Part shown: positions 12,263 to 21,925 of the stretch, one piece after another | Layout of the letters: every line of letters begins with the position of its first letter | How positions within the stretch are numbered: position 1 is the first letter of the stretch | Source: Pseudodesulfovibrio indicus | Lineage (GTDB): Bacteria; Desulfobacterota; Desulfovibrionia; Desulfovibrionales; Desulfovibrionaceae | DNA: 64,000 nt | Reading direction: 5' to 3' | Assembly: GCF_001563225.1 (NCBI RefSeq) | Contig: NZ_CP014206.1 | Coordinates: 2,232,001 to 2,296,000, forward strand | Program-made: the position numbers and the translations under genes | Notes under the pieces: model-generated | What the model was told of the DNA's origin: nothing | Seen by the model: the letters and a program-made list of their open reading frames with translations, nothing else | Database searches by the model: none

Positions 12263-13663
12263 ATGCGCAGAATCATTCCTTTCTTTTCCGCCCTGCTGTT
12301 GCTCCTGACCGCTTCCGGCGCCTTCGCCTTCGGCAAGATTGTTTACTCCGACAGGCCCCTGAACCTGCGCGAGACCCGTTCCGCATCCTCCGAATGGGTG
12401 GGCAGCCTCTATGCGGGCCAGAAGGTCCGGGTGGCCCACGAGGTGGACGGCTGGGTGGCCGTGTACGAGCCGGACGCCACGGACGACAGCGAAGCCAACG
12501 TTGTGGGGTACTCCAACGCCCGGTACCTGGTCGACAAACGCGGCCGGTACGAGCCCGAAACCTGGGGCGAGCTCGTCTACACCCCCCGCAAGCTCAACGT
12601 CCGGAACCTGCCTTCCACCAAGGGGCGCAAGGTCGACACCCTGGAGCCGGGCCAGCGGGTGATCGTCGATTTTCCCGAGGACGACTGGATTCGCGTATTC
12701 AAGCCCGGCGTGACCATCCGCTCCCGAATGAACGGCATCGGCTACAGCTTCGCCAAGTATTTTCAGCCCGTGACCGATGACGCGCCTGTCGCGCCGCCCG
12801 TGGCCGAGCAGGCCGCTCCGGCTCCGGCTCCGGCCCCGGCCCCTGCGCCCGCCCCGGCCCCTGAACCGGCAAAGGCCGAGCCCCCGCGCCGACCCGAATT
12901 CCGGCGGGTGGTCATGGCCGACGAGGTCAACGTGCACCAGAGCCGGACCACGAGTTCGCCCCTGGTGCGCACCCTGCGCCCCGGCGACGTGGTCCAGGTG
13001 GGACTGGTGGGCAACGGCTGGCTGGCCGTCTTCGCAGCCAACGACGTGATCCGTTCCGAGAGCAGCTCCCTCGGCTACTCCCTGCAGAACCTCATTGACG
13101 AGAAGTCCAAGCCCGCCGAGGACCTGGCCGCGCCCAGGCCGGTTGTGGCCGCGCCCGGAGCCTCTGCCGTGACCCGTCCCGTCCCCCCGGCCGCGCCCGC
13201 GCCCAAGGCGTCGACGCCTCCCGCGCCCCCGGCCGAACCGGTGGTCTCCGCCGAGGAACTCAAGGCCGAGGCCGTGAAATCCGGCTCGGAGCAGCAGACC
13301 ATGGTCATCGACCGGACCGCCTTCGCCGATGCCAAACGGCCCGATCCCGCCCCGGACCAGAATGCCCACGGATACCAGTTCCGCTATCTGGAAAAGGCCG
13401 AGACCCGCGAGTACGGCGAACCCTGGATCATCCTCAAGGTGTTCCTGGCCACCACCAAGCTGCCCACGCGGGACCAGCTCAAGGACTTCGCCACCAGCCT
13501 GTGGAAGGACCACAAGCGGGTGACCAAGAACGTGGCGGTGCAGGTCTATCTGCCGGGCATGAACACCGAGGACTTGGCCTGGGGCGTGGTCAAGTTCGAC
13601 GACAAGGAGATGCTCGAGCTGTGGACCCGCAGGGCGGCCCTGTTGGGGACCAAGTTCCTGTAG
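12263..13663 (+). CDS. exported SH3-repeat protein
   Basis: Signal peptide of about 22 residues (MRRIIPFFSALLLLLTASG), then three bacterial SH3-like repeats at roughly residues 25-95, 110-170 and 210-285. Each has the pattern LN(L/V)R..(P)S...(V/D)..L..G..V and a following W(V/I/L)(A/R)VF/Y. Alanine/proline linkers, including a run of AP dipeptides near residue 180, separate the second and third repeats and the C-terminal domain. Bacterial SH3 repeats commonly bind peptidoglycan, so an envelope role is likely. ATG 12263 is preferred over GTG 12254 because it starts directly at the signal peptide. The ~110-residue C-terminal domain is not recognised. Confidence 0.8.
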   Translation: MRRIIPFFSALLLLLTASGAFAFGKIVYSDRPLNLRETRSASSEWVGSLYAGQKVRVAHEVDGWVAVYEPDATDDSEANVVGYSNARYLVDKRGRYEPETWGELVYTPRKLNVRNLPSTKGRKVDTLEPGQRVIVDFPEDDWIRVFKPGVTIRSRMNGIGYSFAKYFQPVTDDAPVAPPVAEQAAPAPAPAPAPAPAPAPEPAKAEPPRRPEFRRVVMADEVNVHQSRTTSSPLVRTLRPGDVVQVGLVGNGWLAVFAANDVIRSESSSLGYSLQNLIDEKSKPAEDLAAPRPVVAAPGASAVTRPVPPAAPAPKASTPPAPPAEPVVSAEELKAEAVKSGSEQQTMVIDRTAFADAKRPDPAPDQNAHGYQFRYLEKAETREYGEPWIILKVFLATTKLPTRDQLKDFATSLWKDHKRVTKNVAVQVYLPGMNTEDLAWGVVKFDDKEMLELWTRRAALLGTKFL

Positions 13664-13682
13664 CGCCAAACCCGCAAAAAAA

Positions 13683-13718
13683 GCCCTCGCACGGAGAACC
13701 GCGCGAGGGCTTTTTTTT
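13683..13718 (+). terminator. intrinsic terminator between convergent genes
   Basis: Stem GCCCTCGC (13683-13690) pairs with GCGAGGGC (13703-13710) and is followed by eight T. An A-run on the left makes it usable from the minus-strand gene as well. Confidence 0.9.
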
Positions 13719-13733
13719 ATTCGTCGTCCGGGG

Positions 13734-14174
13734 TCAGCCCAGCTCGCGTTCGAAAAAGAGGGGCACGGTTTTCTTCAGGTTGGTGCGCAGCCGGGGCTTC
13801 TTGCGGTCCGTGGCCGGGGCCTCGCGGGGGATCATGTACAGGCCGTGGCAGCTCTGGCATTCCCAGTGGTTTTCGCGCCGGTGCAGGTGGACCAGCAATC
13901 CGTCGCGGTCGTAGCAGACCTGGCAGAACGGGCCACGCCGTTCGTCCTCGTCGTTGAGCCAGTATTTCTGGCCGTCGAACTGGACTTTTTCAGCCAGGTC
14001 AAGGACTTCCGCCACTTCGGAGAGCTGTCGCTTGAGGGCCTCGTTCTCTTCGCAGACCGCCAGGAATTCTTCCTGCAAACTTTTGAGGAGCGCTTTGCCT
14101 TCTTCCAATCTTCCCGCCTCGAACAGGTCGAGGGCGCGCTTGAAACCGGTTGCCTGGAACAGTGTCGAAAACAT
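13734..14174 (-). CDS. small zinc-ribbon protein with N-terminal coiled coil
   Basis: A 146-aa cytoplasmic protein. The first 65 residues are helical and charged (LLKSLQEEFLAVCEENEALKRQ) and likely form a coiled coil. Two CxxC pairs, PFCQVCYD and WECQSCHG, about 19 residues apart, form a plausible zinc ribbon. The C-terminal 30 residues are basic. It is convergent with the SH3-repeat gene and divergent from the thi operon. No specific function is recognised; a nucleic-acid or protein-interaction role would fit the ribbon. Confidence 0.75.
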   Translation of the reverse strand: MFSTLFQATGFKRALDLFEAGRLEEGKALLKSLQEEFLAVCEENEALKRQLSEVAEVLDLAEKVQFDGQKYWLNDEDERRGPFCQVCYDRDGLLVHLHRRENHWECQSCHGLYMIPREAPATDRKKPRLRTNLKKTVPLFFERELG

Positions 14175-14288
14175 GCCGGACTCTCCCGTTGCGTTATTTA
14201 TCCACGGGGAACTTATCGGCAGGAAACCGTCCGGACTTTAGCCCGGGCGGAACATCTTTACACTGCCCGGAAAAGGGCATACGGTCTT

Positions 14289-14381
14289 TGCAGCTAGGGG
14301 GGCCTCTAATGAGGCTGAGATGGATCATTGCATCCGACCCTTTGAACCTGATTCGGGCAATACCGACGTAGGGAAGCTGCA
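14289..14381 (+). promoter_or_regulatory. TPP (THI-box) riboswitch
   Basis: Carries the conserved THI-box blocks in order: CTGAGA at 14315-14320, ACCCTTTGAACCTGAT ending at 14352, and a GGCAATACCGACGTAGGGA-like 3' block. Closing helix P1 is GCAGCT (14290-14295) with AGCTGC (14375-14380). It lies upstream of thiS-G-H-F-E-C with an intrinsic terminator between, so thiamine diphosphate binding is expected to favour premature termination. Confidence 0.96.
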
Positions 14382-14409
14382 TCAAGATCGATTTTAGGTC
14401 ATCATGACG

Positions 14410-14440
14410 CGCTTGCCTTACCGGGCAAGCGTTTTTTTTT
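14410..14440 (+). terminator. riboswitch expression-platform terminator
   Basis: Stem CGCTTGCC (14410-14417) with GGCAAGCG (14424-14431), 6-nt loop, then nine T. It sits between the TPP aptamer and thiS, so it is the likely regulated attenuator of the operon. Confidence 0.92.
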
Positions 14441-14459
14441 GGCCTTTGGAGGAACTGTC

Positions 14460-14660
14460 ATGAACGTGACCGTCAACGGCGGGGAGATGGAGCTGAGCTC
14501 CGACGCCACTGTCCTGACCCTGCTGGAACTGAAGAACCTCCCGTCCACGGGGGTGGTGGTCGAGCGCAACGGGGATATCGTCCCCGGCGAAGCGTTCGCG
14601 ATCACCGCGCTCGAGGACGGGGATCACCTGGAGGTCCTCCGCTTCGTGGGCGGGGGCTAG
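14460..14660 (+). CDS. thiS: sulfur carrier protein ThiS
   Basis: A 66-aa beta-grasp protein ending in the required Gly-Gly (RFVGGG), the site of adenylation and thiocarboxylate formation. The ATG at 14460 follows a good ribosome-binding site (TTGGAGGA); a longer reading from TTG 14439 would begin inside the terminator T-run and is rejected. It donates sulfur to the thiazole ring made by ThiG and is activated by the ThiF encoded three genes downstream. Confidence 0.95.
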   Translation: MNVTVNGGEMELSSDATVLTLLELKNLPSTGVVVERNGDIVPGEAFAITALEDGDHLEVLRFVGGG

Positions 14661-14669
14661 GGAGAGGAC

Positions 14670-15446
14670 ATGAGCGAAGATTCATTCATCATCGGCGGCC
14701 GGGAACTCTCCAGCCGCCTGTTCACCGGAACCGGCAAATACGGCGACGACGCCGTCATCCCCGACGTCTGCGCGGCGTCCGGTTCCGAGGTTATCACCGT
14801 GGCCCTGCGGCGGGTGGACCTGGACGCAGCCACCGGCAACGTCATGGACCACATTCCCGACCACATGCAGCTGCTGCCCAACACCTCCGGGGCGCGCACG
14901 GCGGACGAGGCGGTGCGCATCGCCCGGCTGGCCCGCGCCATGGGGTGCGGCGATTGGATCAAGATCGAGGTCATTTCCGACAACCGCTATCTCCTGCCCG
15001 ACGGTTTCGAAACCGTGAAGGCCACCGAAATCCTGGCCAAGGAGGGGTTCGTGGTCCTGCCCTACGTCAACGCCGACCTGTACGTGGCCAAGGCCCTTGC
15101 GGACGCCGGGGCCGCCGCGGTCATGCCGCTCGGCGCACCCATCGGCACCAACCGGGGCCTCAAGACGCGCGAGATGGTCCGCATCCTGATCGAGGAGATC
15201 GAGCTGCCGATCATCGTGGACGCGGGCATCGGGCGGCCCAGCGAGGCGTGCGAGGCCATGGAGATGGGCGCGGACGCGGTGCTGGTCAACACGGCCATCG
15301 CCACGGCCGCCGACCCGGTGCGCATGGCCGCCGCCTTCGGCGACGCGGTCCGGGCCGGGCGCGAGGCGTACCTGGCCGGCCCCGGGGCCAAGCGGGTCCT
15401 GGCCGACGCCTCCTCGCCCCTGACCGGATTCCTGGGAGGGCGGTAG
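14670..15446 (+). CDS. thiG: thiazole synthase
   Basis: Forms the thiazole phosphate of thiamine from deoxyxylulose-5-phosphate, dehydroglycine and ThiS thiocarboxylate. The start [19 protein letters not shown] is the family's typical opening. The Schiff-base lysine is expected in DWIKIEV near residue 98, and phosphate-binding [13 protein letters not shown] and [11 protein letters not shown] are present. Length 258 aa is normal. It lies nine bases after thiS. Confidence 0.97.
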   Translation: MSEDSFIIGGRELSSRLFTGTGKYGDDAVIPDVCAASGSEVITVALRRVDLDAATGNVMDHIPDHMQLLPNTSGARTADEAVRIARLARAMGCGDWIKIEVISDNRYLLPDGFETVKATEILAKEGFVVLPYVNADLYVAKALADAGAAAVMPLGAPIGTNRGLKTREMVRILIEEIELPIIVDAGIGRPSEACEAMEMGADAVLVNTAIATAADPVRMAAAFGDAVRAGREAYLAGPGAKRVLADASSPLTGFLGGR

Positions 15447-15449
15447 GCC

Positions 15450-16586
15450 ATGAGCTTTTATCCGCTTATCGCCGGGTACGCCGAGACCCTGCCCGACGAG
15501 GACTTCGCCGGGTTCACGGAAGCGGACGTGCGCCGGGCCATCCACCAGACCACGCTTTCAGTCCGGGATTTCATGGCGCTCATGTCCCCGGCGGCCTCCG
15601 GGCTGCTGGAAGAGATGGCGCAGGAGGCGAGCCGGGTCACGGCCCGGCAGTTCGGCAGGACCATCAGCCTGTTCACCCCGCTGTACCTGTCCAATTTCTG
15701 CACCAACCATTGCGTCTACTGCGGCTTCAACTGCCGCAACCAGATACACCGCTCCATGCTGACCCTGGACCAGGTGGACGCCGAGGGGCAGGCCATCGCG
15801 GCCACGGGCCTCAAGCACCTGCTCATCCTCACCGGCGACGCTCCGGCCAAGGCGGGCGTGGACTATCTGGAGGCGTGCACCCGCGTGCTGGCCAGGTATT
15901 TCCCGTCGGTCTCCGTCGAGGTCTTCGCCCTGACCGAGGAGGAATACGCCAGGCTCAATCGCGCGGGTGTCGACGGGCTGACCATGTTCCAGGAGACCTA
16001 CGACGAGGCGTTGTACGCGACCCTGCATCCCAAGGGTCCCAAGCGGGACTTCCGGTTCAGGCTGGACGCGCCCGAGCGCGGCTGCCGCGCGGGGTTGCGT
16101 ACGGTCAACATCGGCGCGCTTCTCGGGTTGGGCGACTGGCGGCGGGACGCGCTGCTGACCGGACTGCACGCGGCCTACCTGATCCATCGCTATCCGCAGA
16201 CCGAGATCGCGGTCTCCCTGCCGCGCATGCGCCCCCACGCCGGGGGCTGGCAGCCCGCGACCATTGCCGACGACCGCGACATGGTCCAGTTCATGACCGC
16301 GCTCAGGCTGTTCCTGCCCCGCGTGGGCATCACCATCTCCACCCGGGAGGACGCGCGGTTCCGCGAGAACATCCTGCCCCTGGGCGTGACCCGCATGTCG
16401 GCGGGCGTGTCCACGGCCGTGGGCGGCCATTCGGACGAGGGCAGCGACGACGAGAACACCGGCCAGTTCGAGATCAGCGACGGACGCAGCGTGGACGAGA
16501 TGTGCGCGGCCCTGCGCGCCAGGGGCTACCAGCCCGTGTTCAAGGACTGGGAGCCGATACTCGAACCGGCAAAGGAGGCCGTATGA
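15450..16586 (+). CDS. thiH: 2-iminoacetate synthase (radical SAM)
   Basis: Radical-SAM enzyme that cleaves tyrosine to dehydroglycine for ThiG. The iron-sulfur motif CTNHCVYC (CxxxCxxC) lies near residues 84-91. Length 378 aa is typical. Use of ThiH instead of glycine oxidase ThiO fits an anaerobe. The thiF start codon overlaps its stop (ATGA), showing translational coupling. Confidence 0.97.
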   Translation: MSFYPLIAGYAETLPDEDFAGFTEADVRRAIHQTTLSVRDFMALMSPAASGLLEEMAQEASRVTARQFGRTISLFTPLYLSNFCTNHCVYCGFNCRNQIHRSMLTLDQVDAEGQAIAATGLKHLLILTGDAPAKAGVDYLEACTRVLARYFPSVSVEVFALTEEEYARLNRAGVDGLTMFQETYDEALYATLHPKGPKRDFRFRLDAPERGCRAGLRTVNIGALLGLGDWRRDALLTGLHAAYLIHRYPQTEIAVSLPRMRPHAGGWQPATIADDRDMVQFMTALRLFLPRVGITISTREDARFRENILPLGVTRMSAGVSTAVGGHSDEGSDDENTGQFEISDGRSVDEMCAALRARGYQPVFKDWEPILEPAKEAV

Positions 16587-17212
16587 ACGATGTCGAGCAA
16601 GGCATAGCGACCCATCTGGGAGAGGCCAGGCTGCGCTTTTTGCAGCACTTCACCATCGGCATCGCCGGGTGCGGCGGGCTGGGGTCCAACTGCGCCATGC
16701 ATTTGGTGCGCAGCGGGTTTAAAAAATTCGTGCTGGTGGACTTCGACCGCGTGGAATTCTCCAACCTCAACCGCCAGGCGTTCACCAGGGACCAGGTGGG
16801 CCAGTTCAAGGCCGACGCCCTGGCCGCGAACATGCGCGCAGTAAATCCGGACCTGGAGATCGGCGCGCACATCGAGCGGGTGGACCTGACCCTGGTCAAG
16901 CGCATCTTCATCGGCTGCGAGGCCGTGGTCGAAGCCTTTGACCGGCCCGCCGCCAAGCAGCGGCTGGTCGAGGCCCTGCTGCCCACGGGGTGCCTGGTGG
17001 TCTCGGCCTCCGGTATCGGCGGGTGCGGCAACGGCGACGCCCTGGTAACCCACAAGGTGCGCGACAACTTCTATCTGGTGGGCGACGGCGTGACCGAGTG
17101 CGCGGGGGACACCCCGCCCCTGTCCCCCAGAGTGGGCATCGCCGCCGCCAAGCAGGCGGACGTGATCCTCACCTACTTCCTGGACAGGTTCGCCATAGAG
17201 GGGGTGGCCTGA
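16583..17212 (+). CDS. thiF: ThiS adenylyltransferase ThiF
   Basis: A 209-aa E1-like protein that activates the ThiS C-terminus with ATP. The nucleotide-binding loop GIAGCGGLGSN is near residue 26. DFDRVEFSNLNRQAF, with the conserved Arg and acidic residues of the ThiF/MoeB fold, follows. It is the short ThiF type found with ThiH in many anaerobes. I do not see the pair of CxxC zinc motifs present in MoeB. It begins within the thiH stop and ends on the thiE start. Confidence 0.93.
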   Translation: MNDVEQGIATHLGEARLRFLQHFTIGIAGCGGLGSNCAMHLVRSGFKKFVLVDFDRVEFSNLNRQAFTRDQVGQFKADALAANMRAVNPDLEIGAHIERVDLTLVKRIFIGCEAVVEAFDRPAAKQRLVEALLPTGCLVVSASGIGGCGNGDALVTHKVRDNFYLVGDGVTECAGDTPPLSPRVGIAAAKQADVILTYFLDRFAIEGVA

Positions 17213-17865
17213 TGGCAGGGATCAACCGCGCGAACATTCTGGATACGGACCTCTATTGCCTGACCGCCGAGAAATTCTCCCTGGGGCGGTCCAACGTCGA
17301 GGTGGTCCGGGCCATGCTCGACGCGGACGTCCGGCTCATCCAGTACCGCGAGAAGGAGAAGAAGGCGGGCACCAAGCTCGAAGAGTGTCTTCGCATCCGC
17401 GAGATGACCCGTGAGGCCGGGGCCGCCTTCATCGTCAACGACGACATCGACATCGCCATCCTGGTGGGCGCCGACGGCGTCCACGTCGGGCAGGAGGACC
17501 TGCCCATCGAGCGGGTCCGCGAGCTGGTGGGCGAGGACATGGCCATCGGCCTGTCCACCCACAGCCCGGCCCAGGCCCTGGATGCGGTGCGGCGCGGCGC
17601 GGATTATATCGGCGTCGGCCCGATTTTCCGGACCTACACCAAGGACGACGTGGTCGACCCGGTGGGGTTCGAATACCTGGAACACGTGGTCGCGGAACAC
17701 GACATCCCGTTCGTGGCCATCGGCGGCATAAAGCAACACAACATCGCCGAGGTTGTCCGGCGGGGGGCGCGCTGCGTGGCCCTGGTCACGGAGATCGTCG
17801 GCGATAAGGACATTGCAGGGAAAATAACCGCGCTCAGGGCAGAGATCCGAGCCGCGAAGGAGTAA
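17212..17865 (+). CDS. thiE: thiamine-phosphate synthase
   Basis: Joins the pyrimidine diphosphate and thiazole phosphate to give thiamine phosphate. TIM-barrel markers present are [11 protein letters not shown] near residue 42, [34 protein letters not shown] and VAIGGI. In the family the first binds diphosphate and the last two the thiazole phosphate. Length 217 aa is normal. The ATG overlaps the thiF stop (TGATG). Confidence 0.95.
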   Translation: MAGINRANILDTDLYCLTAEKFSLGRSNVEVVRAMLDADVRLIQYREKEKKAGTKLEECLRIREMTREAGAAFIVNDDIDIAILVGADGVHVGQEDLPIERVRELVGEDMAIGLSTHSPAQALDAVRRGADYIGVGPIFRTYTKDDVVDPVGFEYLEHVVAEHDIPFVAIGGIKQHNIAEVVRRGARCVALVTEIVGDKDIAGKITALRAEIRAAKE

Positions 17866-17867
17866 TC

Positions 17868-19172
<1,305 letters not shown>

Positions 19173-19194
19173 CCGTCGCCGGTCCGAAGTCACA

Positions 19195-19226
19195 CGGCCC
19201 CGGAGGTTCGCCTCCGGGGCCGTTTT
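19195..19226 (+). terminator. terminator of the thi operon
   Basis: Perfect 12-bp GC stem (19195-19206 with 19211-19222) closed by a TTCG tetraloop and followed by four T. Confidence 0.92.
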
Positions 19227-19334
19227 CATTTATGGCGAAGATGATAATTTATAAATAATTGTTGCCTGGTAGCCGTCATGTGATATTTTTTGTCAAATCC
19301 CTTTCATTCGGACGGGAAGAGCTTTCGAGGTATC

Positions 19335-20531
19335 ATGCATATGGTCAGGAACGGTTCACGCAAACCCTCGCAGGGGATGGATCTTCTCCGCATGGGGATT
19401 ATTGACGAGGGCGAAGGTGCAGCCGAGAAATTCGGTGACCTCTTCGGCCCCGATTTCGAGGTCAGGGCGCTGGATCCGGACTGTCTGAACGAGCGACAGT
19501 GCGCGGACCAGGCTTCGCCCCACATGCTCCTCTACGTCTGCCGCGACCACGGTGAGATTGCCCGCGAGCGCATTGAGCGAATCCGTTTCCTGTGGCCGAG
19601 GACCATCGTCATCCTGCTCATGCCCGCCGTCCAGGGCGAAGATCAGATTCGCGAGGCGACCTATATCCCGGCCCACAAGGTCGTTTTCAAGCCCCATTCC
19701 CGGCAGCGCATTTACTCAATCGTGGAGAACTACCGCAGCCTGATCATCGCCAGCGACGGACAGGGCCGGGGCGACATCCTGCTCTCCTGCCTGATGGAGC
19801 TGGCCGGTGGGATGCAGCCCGAATTGTATGTGGCCTACAACCGCCTGACGCCGTTCATCCTGTCCATCTGCGAGCTGCTCGGCTGTGACTGGCGTAGCGT
19901 GCAGCGGGTCTTTACCCTGTTCCTGGTGTTGCTGTCGAACATGGACGACCAGAGCGCCGGGGTCTTGATGCACGGCGCCGGGAGCAAGAAGGGCATAGTC
20001 CGCGACGCCTATAATCAACTGCGGATGCTGGCCGACCTGCTGGCCATGAGCGAACCCACAGAGGGCATGGGTGAAGGGCTCAAGTACGTCCTCAAGCGGT
20101 ACGACGGCGAAGGGCTGCCCGATGACGGCGTGTCCGGGAGCGATATCCCCGGTTCGAGCCGGATCGTGCGGGTGTTGCTCGACTACAACGCGCTGCTGCA
20201 GGGCGGCAAGAGCGGGGCCCAGGCCCTGTCCATCATGCGTTGGCACAAGGGCTGGTATGACGCGGAGGTGCTTGGCGTTCTGGCCAACATTCTCGGCGAA
20301 GAGGGGCGGCAGTACACCAGGGAGGTCTATCCGCTGGGGCTGACCCCGGGCATGGTGGTGGCCGAGGACGTCTACGGCGAGGTGGACGGCAAGCGGGTCA
20401 AGGTCATCTCCCGCAACGAAGTGCTCTCCGAGGACGCGGTCGACTACCTGCAGCGGCACAGCGACGACATCCTGGACATCACGGAGCCGATCAAGATCGT
20501 CGAAGACACGGCGGAGGAGGTCACCGTCTGA
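19335..20531 (+). CDS. REC-like protein with degenerate HD-GYP domain
   Basis: About 398 aa. The first 120 residues look like a receiver-type alpha/beta domain (MGIIDEG, LLYVCRD, TIVILLMPA, KVVFKP). The middle keeps HD-GYP structure without its catalysis. YDGEGLPDDG stands where active members have HHE and GYP, followed by the usual IP..SRIVRVLLDYNALL and a late MRWHKGWYDAEVLGVLANI. No HD pair precedes it. A C-terminal LTPGMVVAEDVYG segment resembles the beta domain that opens its neighbour. ATG 19335 is preferred after CGAGG; TTG 19290 is possible. The stop overlaps the start of the active HD-GYP gene. Confidence 0.75.
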   Translation: MHMVRNGSRKPSQGMDLLRMGIIDEGEGAAEKFGDLFGPDFEVRALDPDCLNERQCADQASPHMLLYVCRDHGEIARERIERIRFLWPRTIVILLMPAVQGEDQIREATYIPAHKVVFKPHSRQRIYSIVENYRSLIIASDGQGRGDILLSCLMELAGGMQPELYVAYNRLTPFILSICELLGCDWRSVQRVFTLFLVLLSNMDDQSAGVLMHGAGSKKGIVRDAYNQLRMLADLLAMSEPTEGMGEGLKYVLKRYDGEGLPDDGVSGSDIPGSSRIVRVLLDYNALLQGGKSGAQALSIMRWHKGWYDAEVLGVLANILGEEGRQYTREVYPLGLTPGMVVAEDVYGEVDGKRVKVISRNEVLSEDAVDYLQRHSDDILDITEPIKIVEDTAEEVTV

Positions 20532-21775
20532 TGCTCAAGGAAATTTCCGTCCGCCGTTTGACGCCGGGCATGTACGTCTCCCTCAGAAACGTCCCGTGGT
20601 TTCGTCATCCCTTTCTACGCTCCAGCTTCGAGATCAAGAACCGGGAAGAGGTCCGGGAGATCATCGCCATCGGAAGAGAGACGGTTCTTTATGATCCGGA
20701 AAAGAGCAAGGCCGAGCCGCTGAAGGCCGACTCCCGGATCAAGGTCGACGCCGCCACCGCGAAGAGCGCGGTGAGCCATTCCCGGATGAAGTTCGAGAAG
20801 GCGTCCGAACTGCGGGCGCGGCGGGTCAAGTTCCAGCGAATGGAGGAAAATTTCGAGAAGGCCGTGGTCGAGTCCAGGGTCTTCATGAGCGGAGTCATGA
20901 GCGGAGAGGTGGCCCGCTGCGAGGAGGCGAAGAAAACGGCCCTGCAGATGTCCAGGGTGTTCCTGGAGGAGACCGAGATGTGCGTCAGCTTCATCAACGC
21001 CTCCGCCACCGACGATGGCCAGGAATTCCATTCCCTGAACGTCATGACCCTCTCCCTGATGCTCGGTGCGGATCTTGGCTACGATGCCGAGAGCATGGCC
21101 GACCTGGCCTTCGGCGGATTGATGCACGACATAGGGCTGCTCAAGCTGCCCAAAGGGCTGCAGATCAAGCCCAACCGCTCTCCGGCCGAAACGAAGATGT
21201 TCCAGGAGCATCCCCGGCTGGGGGTGTCGGTGCTGTCGAGGATGCCGGACATCAGCAGGGACGTGATGAAGATCGTCTACCAGCACCATGAGGAATGCAC
21301 CGGGCGCGGCTATCCCAAGGGGGCCACCAAGGCCGGGATCATACCTCCGGCCCGCATCGTGGCCATCGCCGATACCTACGACCGGTTGATCAATACGCGC
21401 GACCCGTCCAAGGCGGTCTCGCCGCACAAGGCGTTGGCCCTGATGTTCGGGAAATACAAGGATCGGTTCGATCCGGACATGCTGACCCGGTTCATAAAGA
21501 TTCTCGGCGTGTACCCGCCCGGCACCGTCTGCCGGTTCACTTCCGGGGATATCGGGGTGATCATGTCGGTGGACCCCAAAGACCTTCTCCATCCCGAGGT
21601 CATCCTCTTCGACCCGGCCATACCCAAGCACGAAGCGATCATCTACCGGCTGGGCATCGACCTCGATATCGTGGTCGAATCCACCCTGCGCCCGGACGAA
21701 CTTGACGCTGAAGCATTCAACTACCTGAACTCGCGTACTAAAATTCAGTATTATCCGTCTCCCTGCGGTCACTGA
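20531..21775 (+). CDS. HD-GYP cyclic-di-GMP phosphodiesterase
   Basis: A 414-aa protein with an N-terminal DUF3391-like domain (LKEISVRRLTPGMYVSLRNV, to about residue 110), a helical linker, and an HD-GYP domain. Catalytic elements are intact: LMHDIGLLKLP near residue 197, HHEECTGRGYPKG near 252-264, then PPARIVAIADTYDRL. The family hydrolyses c-di-GMP to GMP through a di- or tri-iron site. It overlaps its degenerate partner by one base, so the two are probably co-made and may interact. Confidence 0.92.
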   Translation: MLKEISVRRLTPGMYVSLRNVPWFRHPFLRSSFEIKNREEVREIIAIGRETVLYDPEKSKAEPLKADSRIKVDAATAKSAVSHSRMKFEKASELRARRVKFQRMEENFEKAVVESRVFMSGVMSGEVARCEEAKKTALQMSRVFLEETEMCVSFINASATDDGQEFHSLNVMTLSLMLGADLGYDAESMADLAFGGLMHDIGLLKLPKGLQIKPNRSPAETKMFQEHPRLGVSVLSRMPDISRDVMKIVYQHHEECTGRGYPKGATKAGIIPPARIVAIADTYDRLINTRDPSKAVSPHKALALMFGKYKDRFDPDMLTRFIKILGVYPPGTVCRFTSGDIGVIMSVDPKDLLHPEVILFDPAIPKHEAIIYRLGIDLDIVVESTLRPDELDAEAFNYLNSRTKIQYYPSPCGH

Positions 21776-21925
21776 CCCGGCGTCCGGGACTCCTTGCCGT
21801 TTCGCGCGATCACTGCGCGGCAGCGGGAGCAGGGGGGCATGCCGGCGGCTGAAGAAACCGGCAGAGCAGGGGGGATTCCCTCAACCCGGCAGGGGGGGAC
21901 GCCGTGAGTTTTGAACAACACACCC

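Noticed and set aside
12820-12870. Alanine-proline repeats in the SH3-repeat gene as a tandem-repeat array
   Set aside because: The codons vary and the region is a plain AP-rich linker inside one reading frame, not a separate repeat element.
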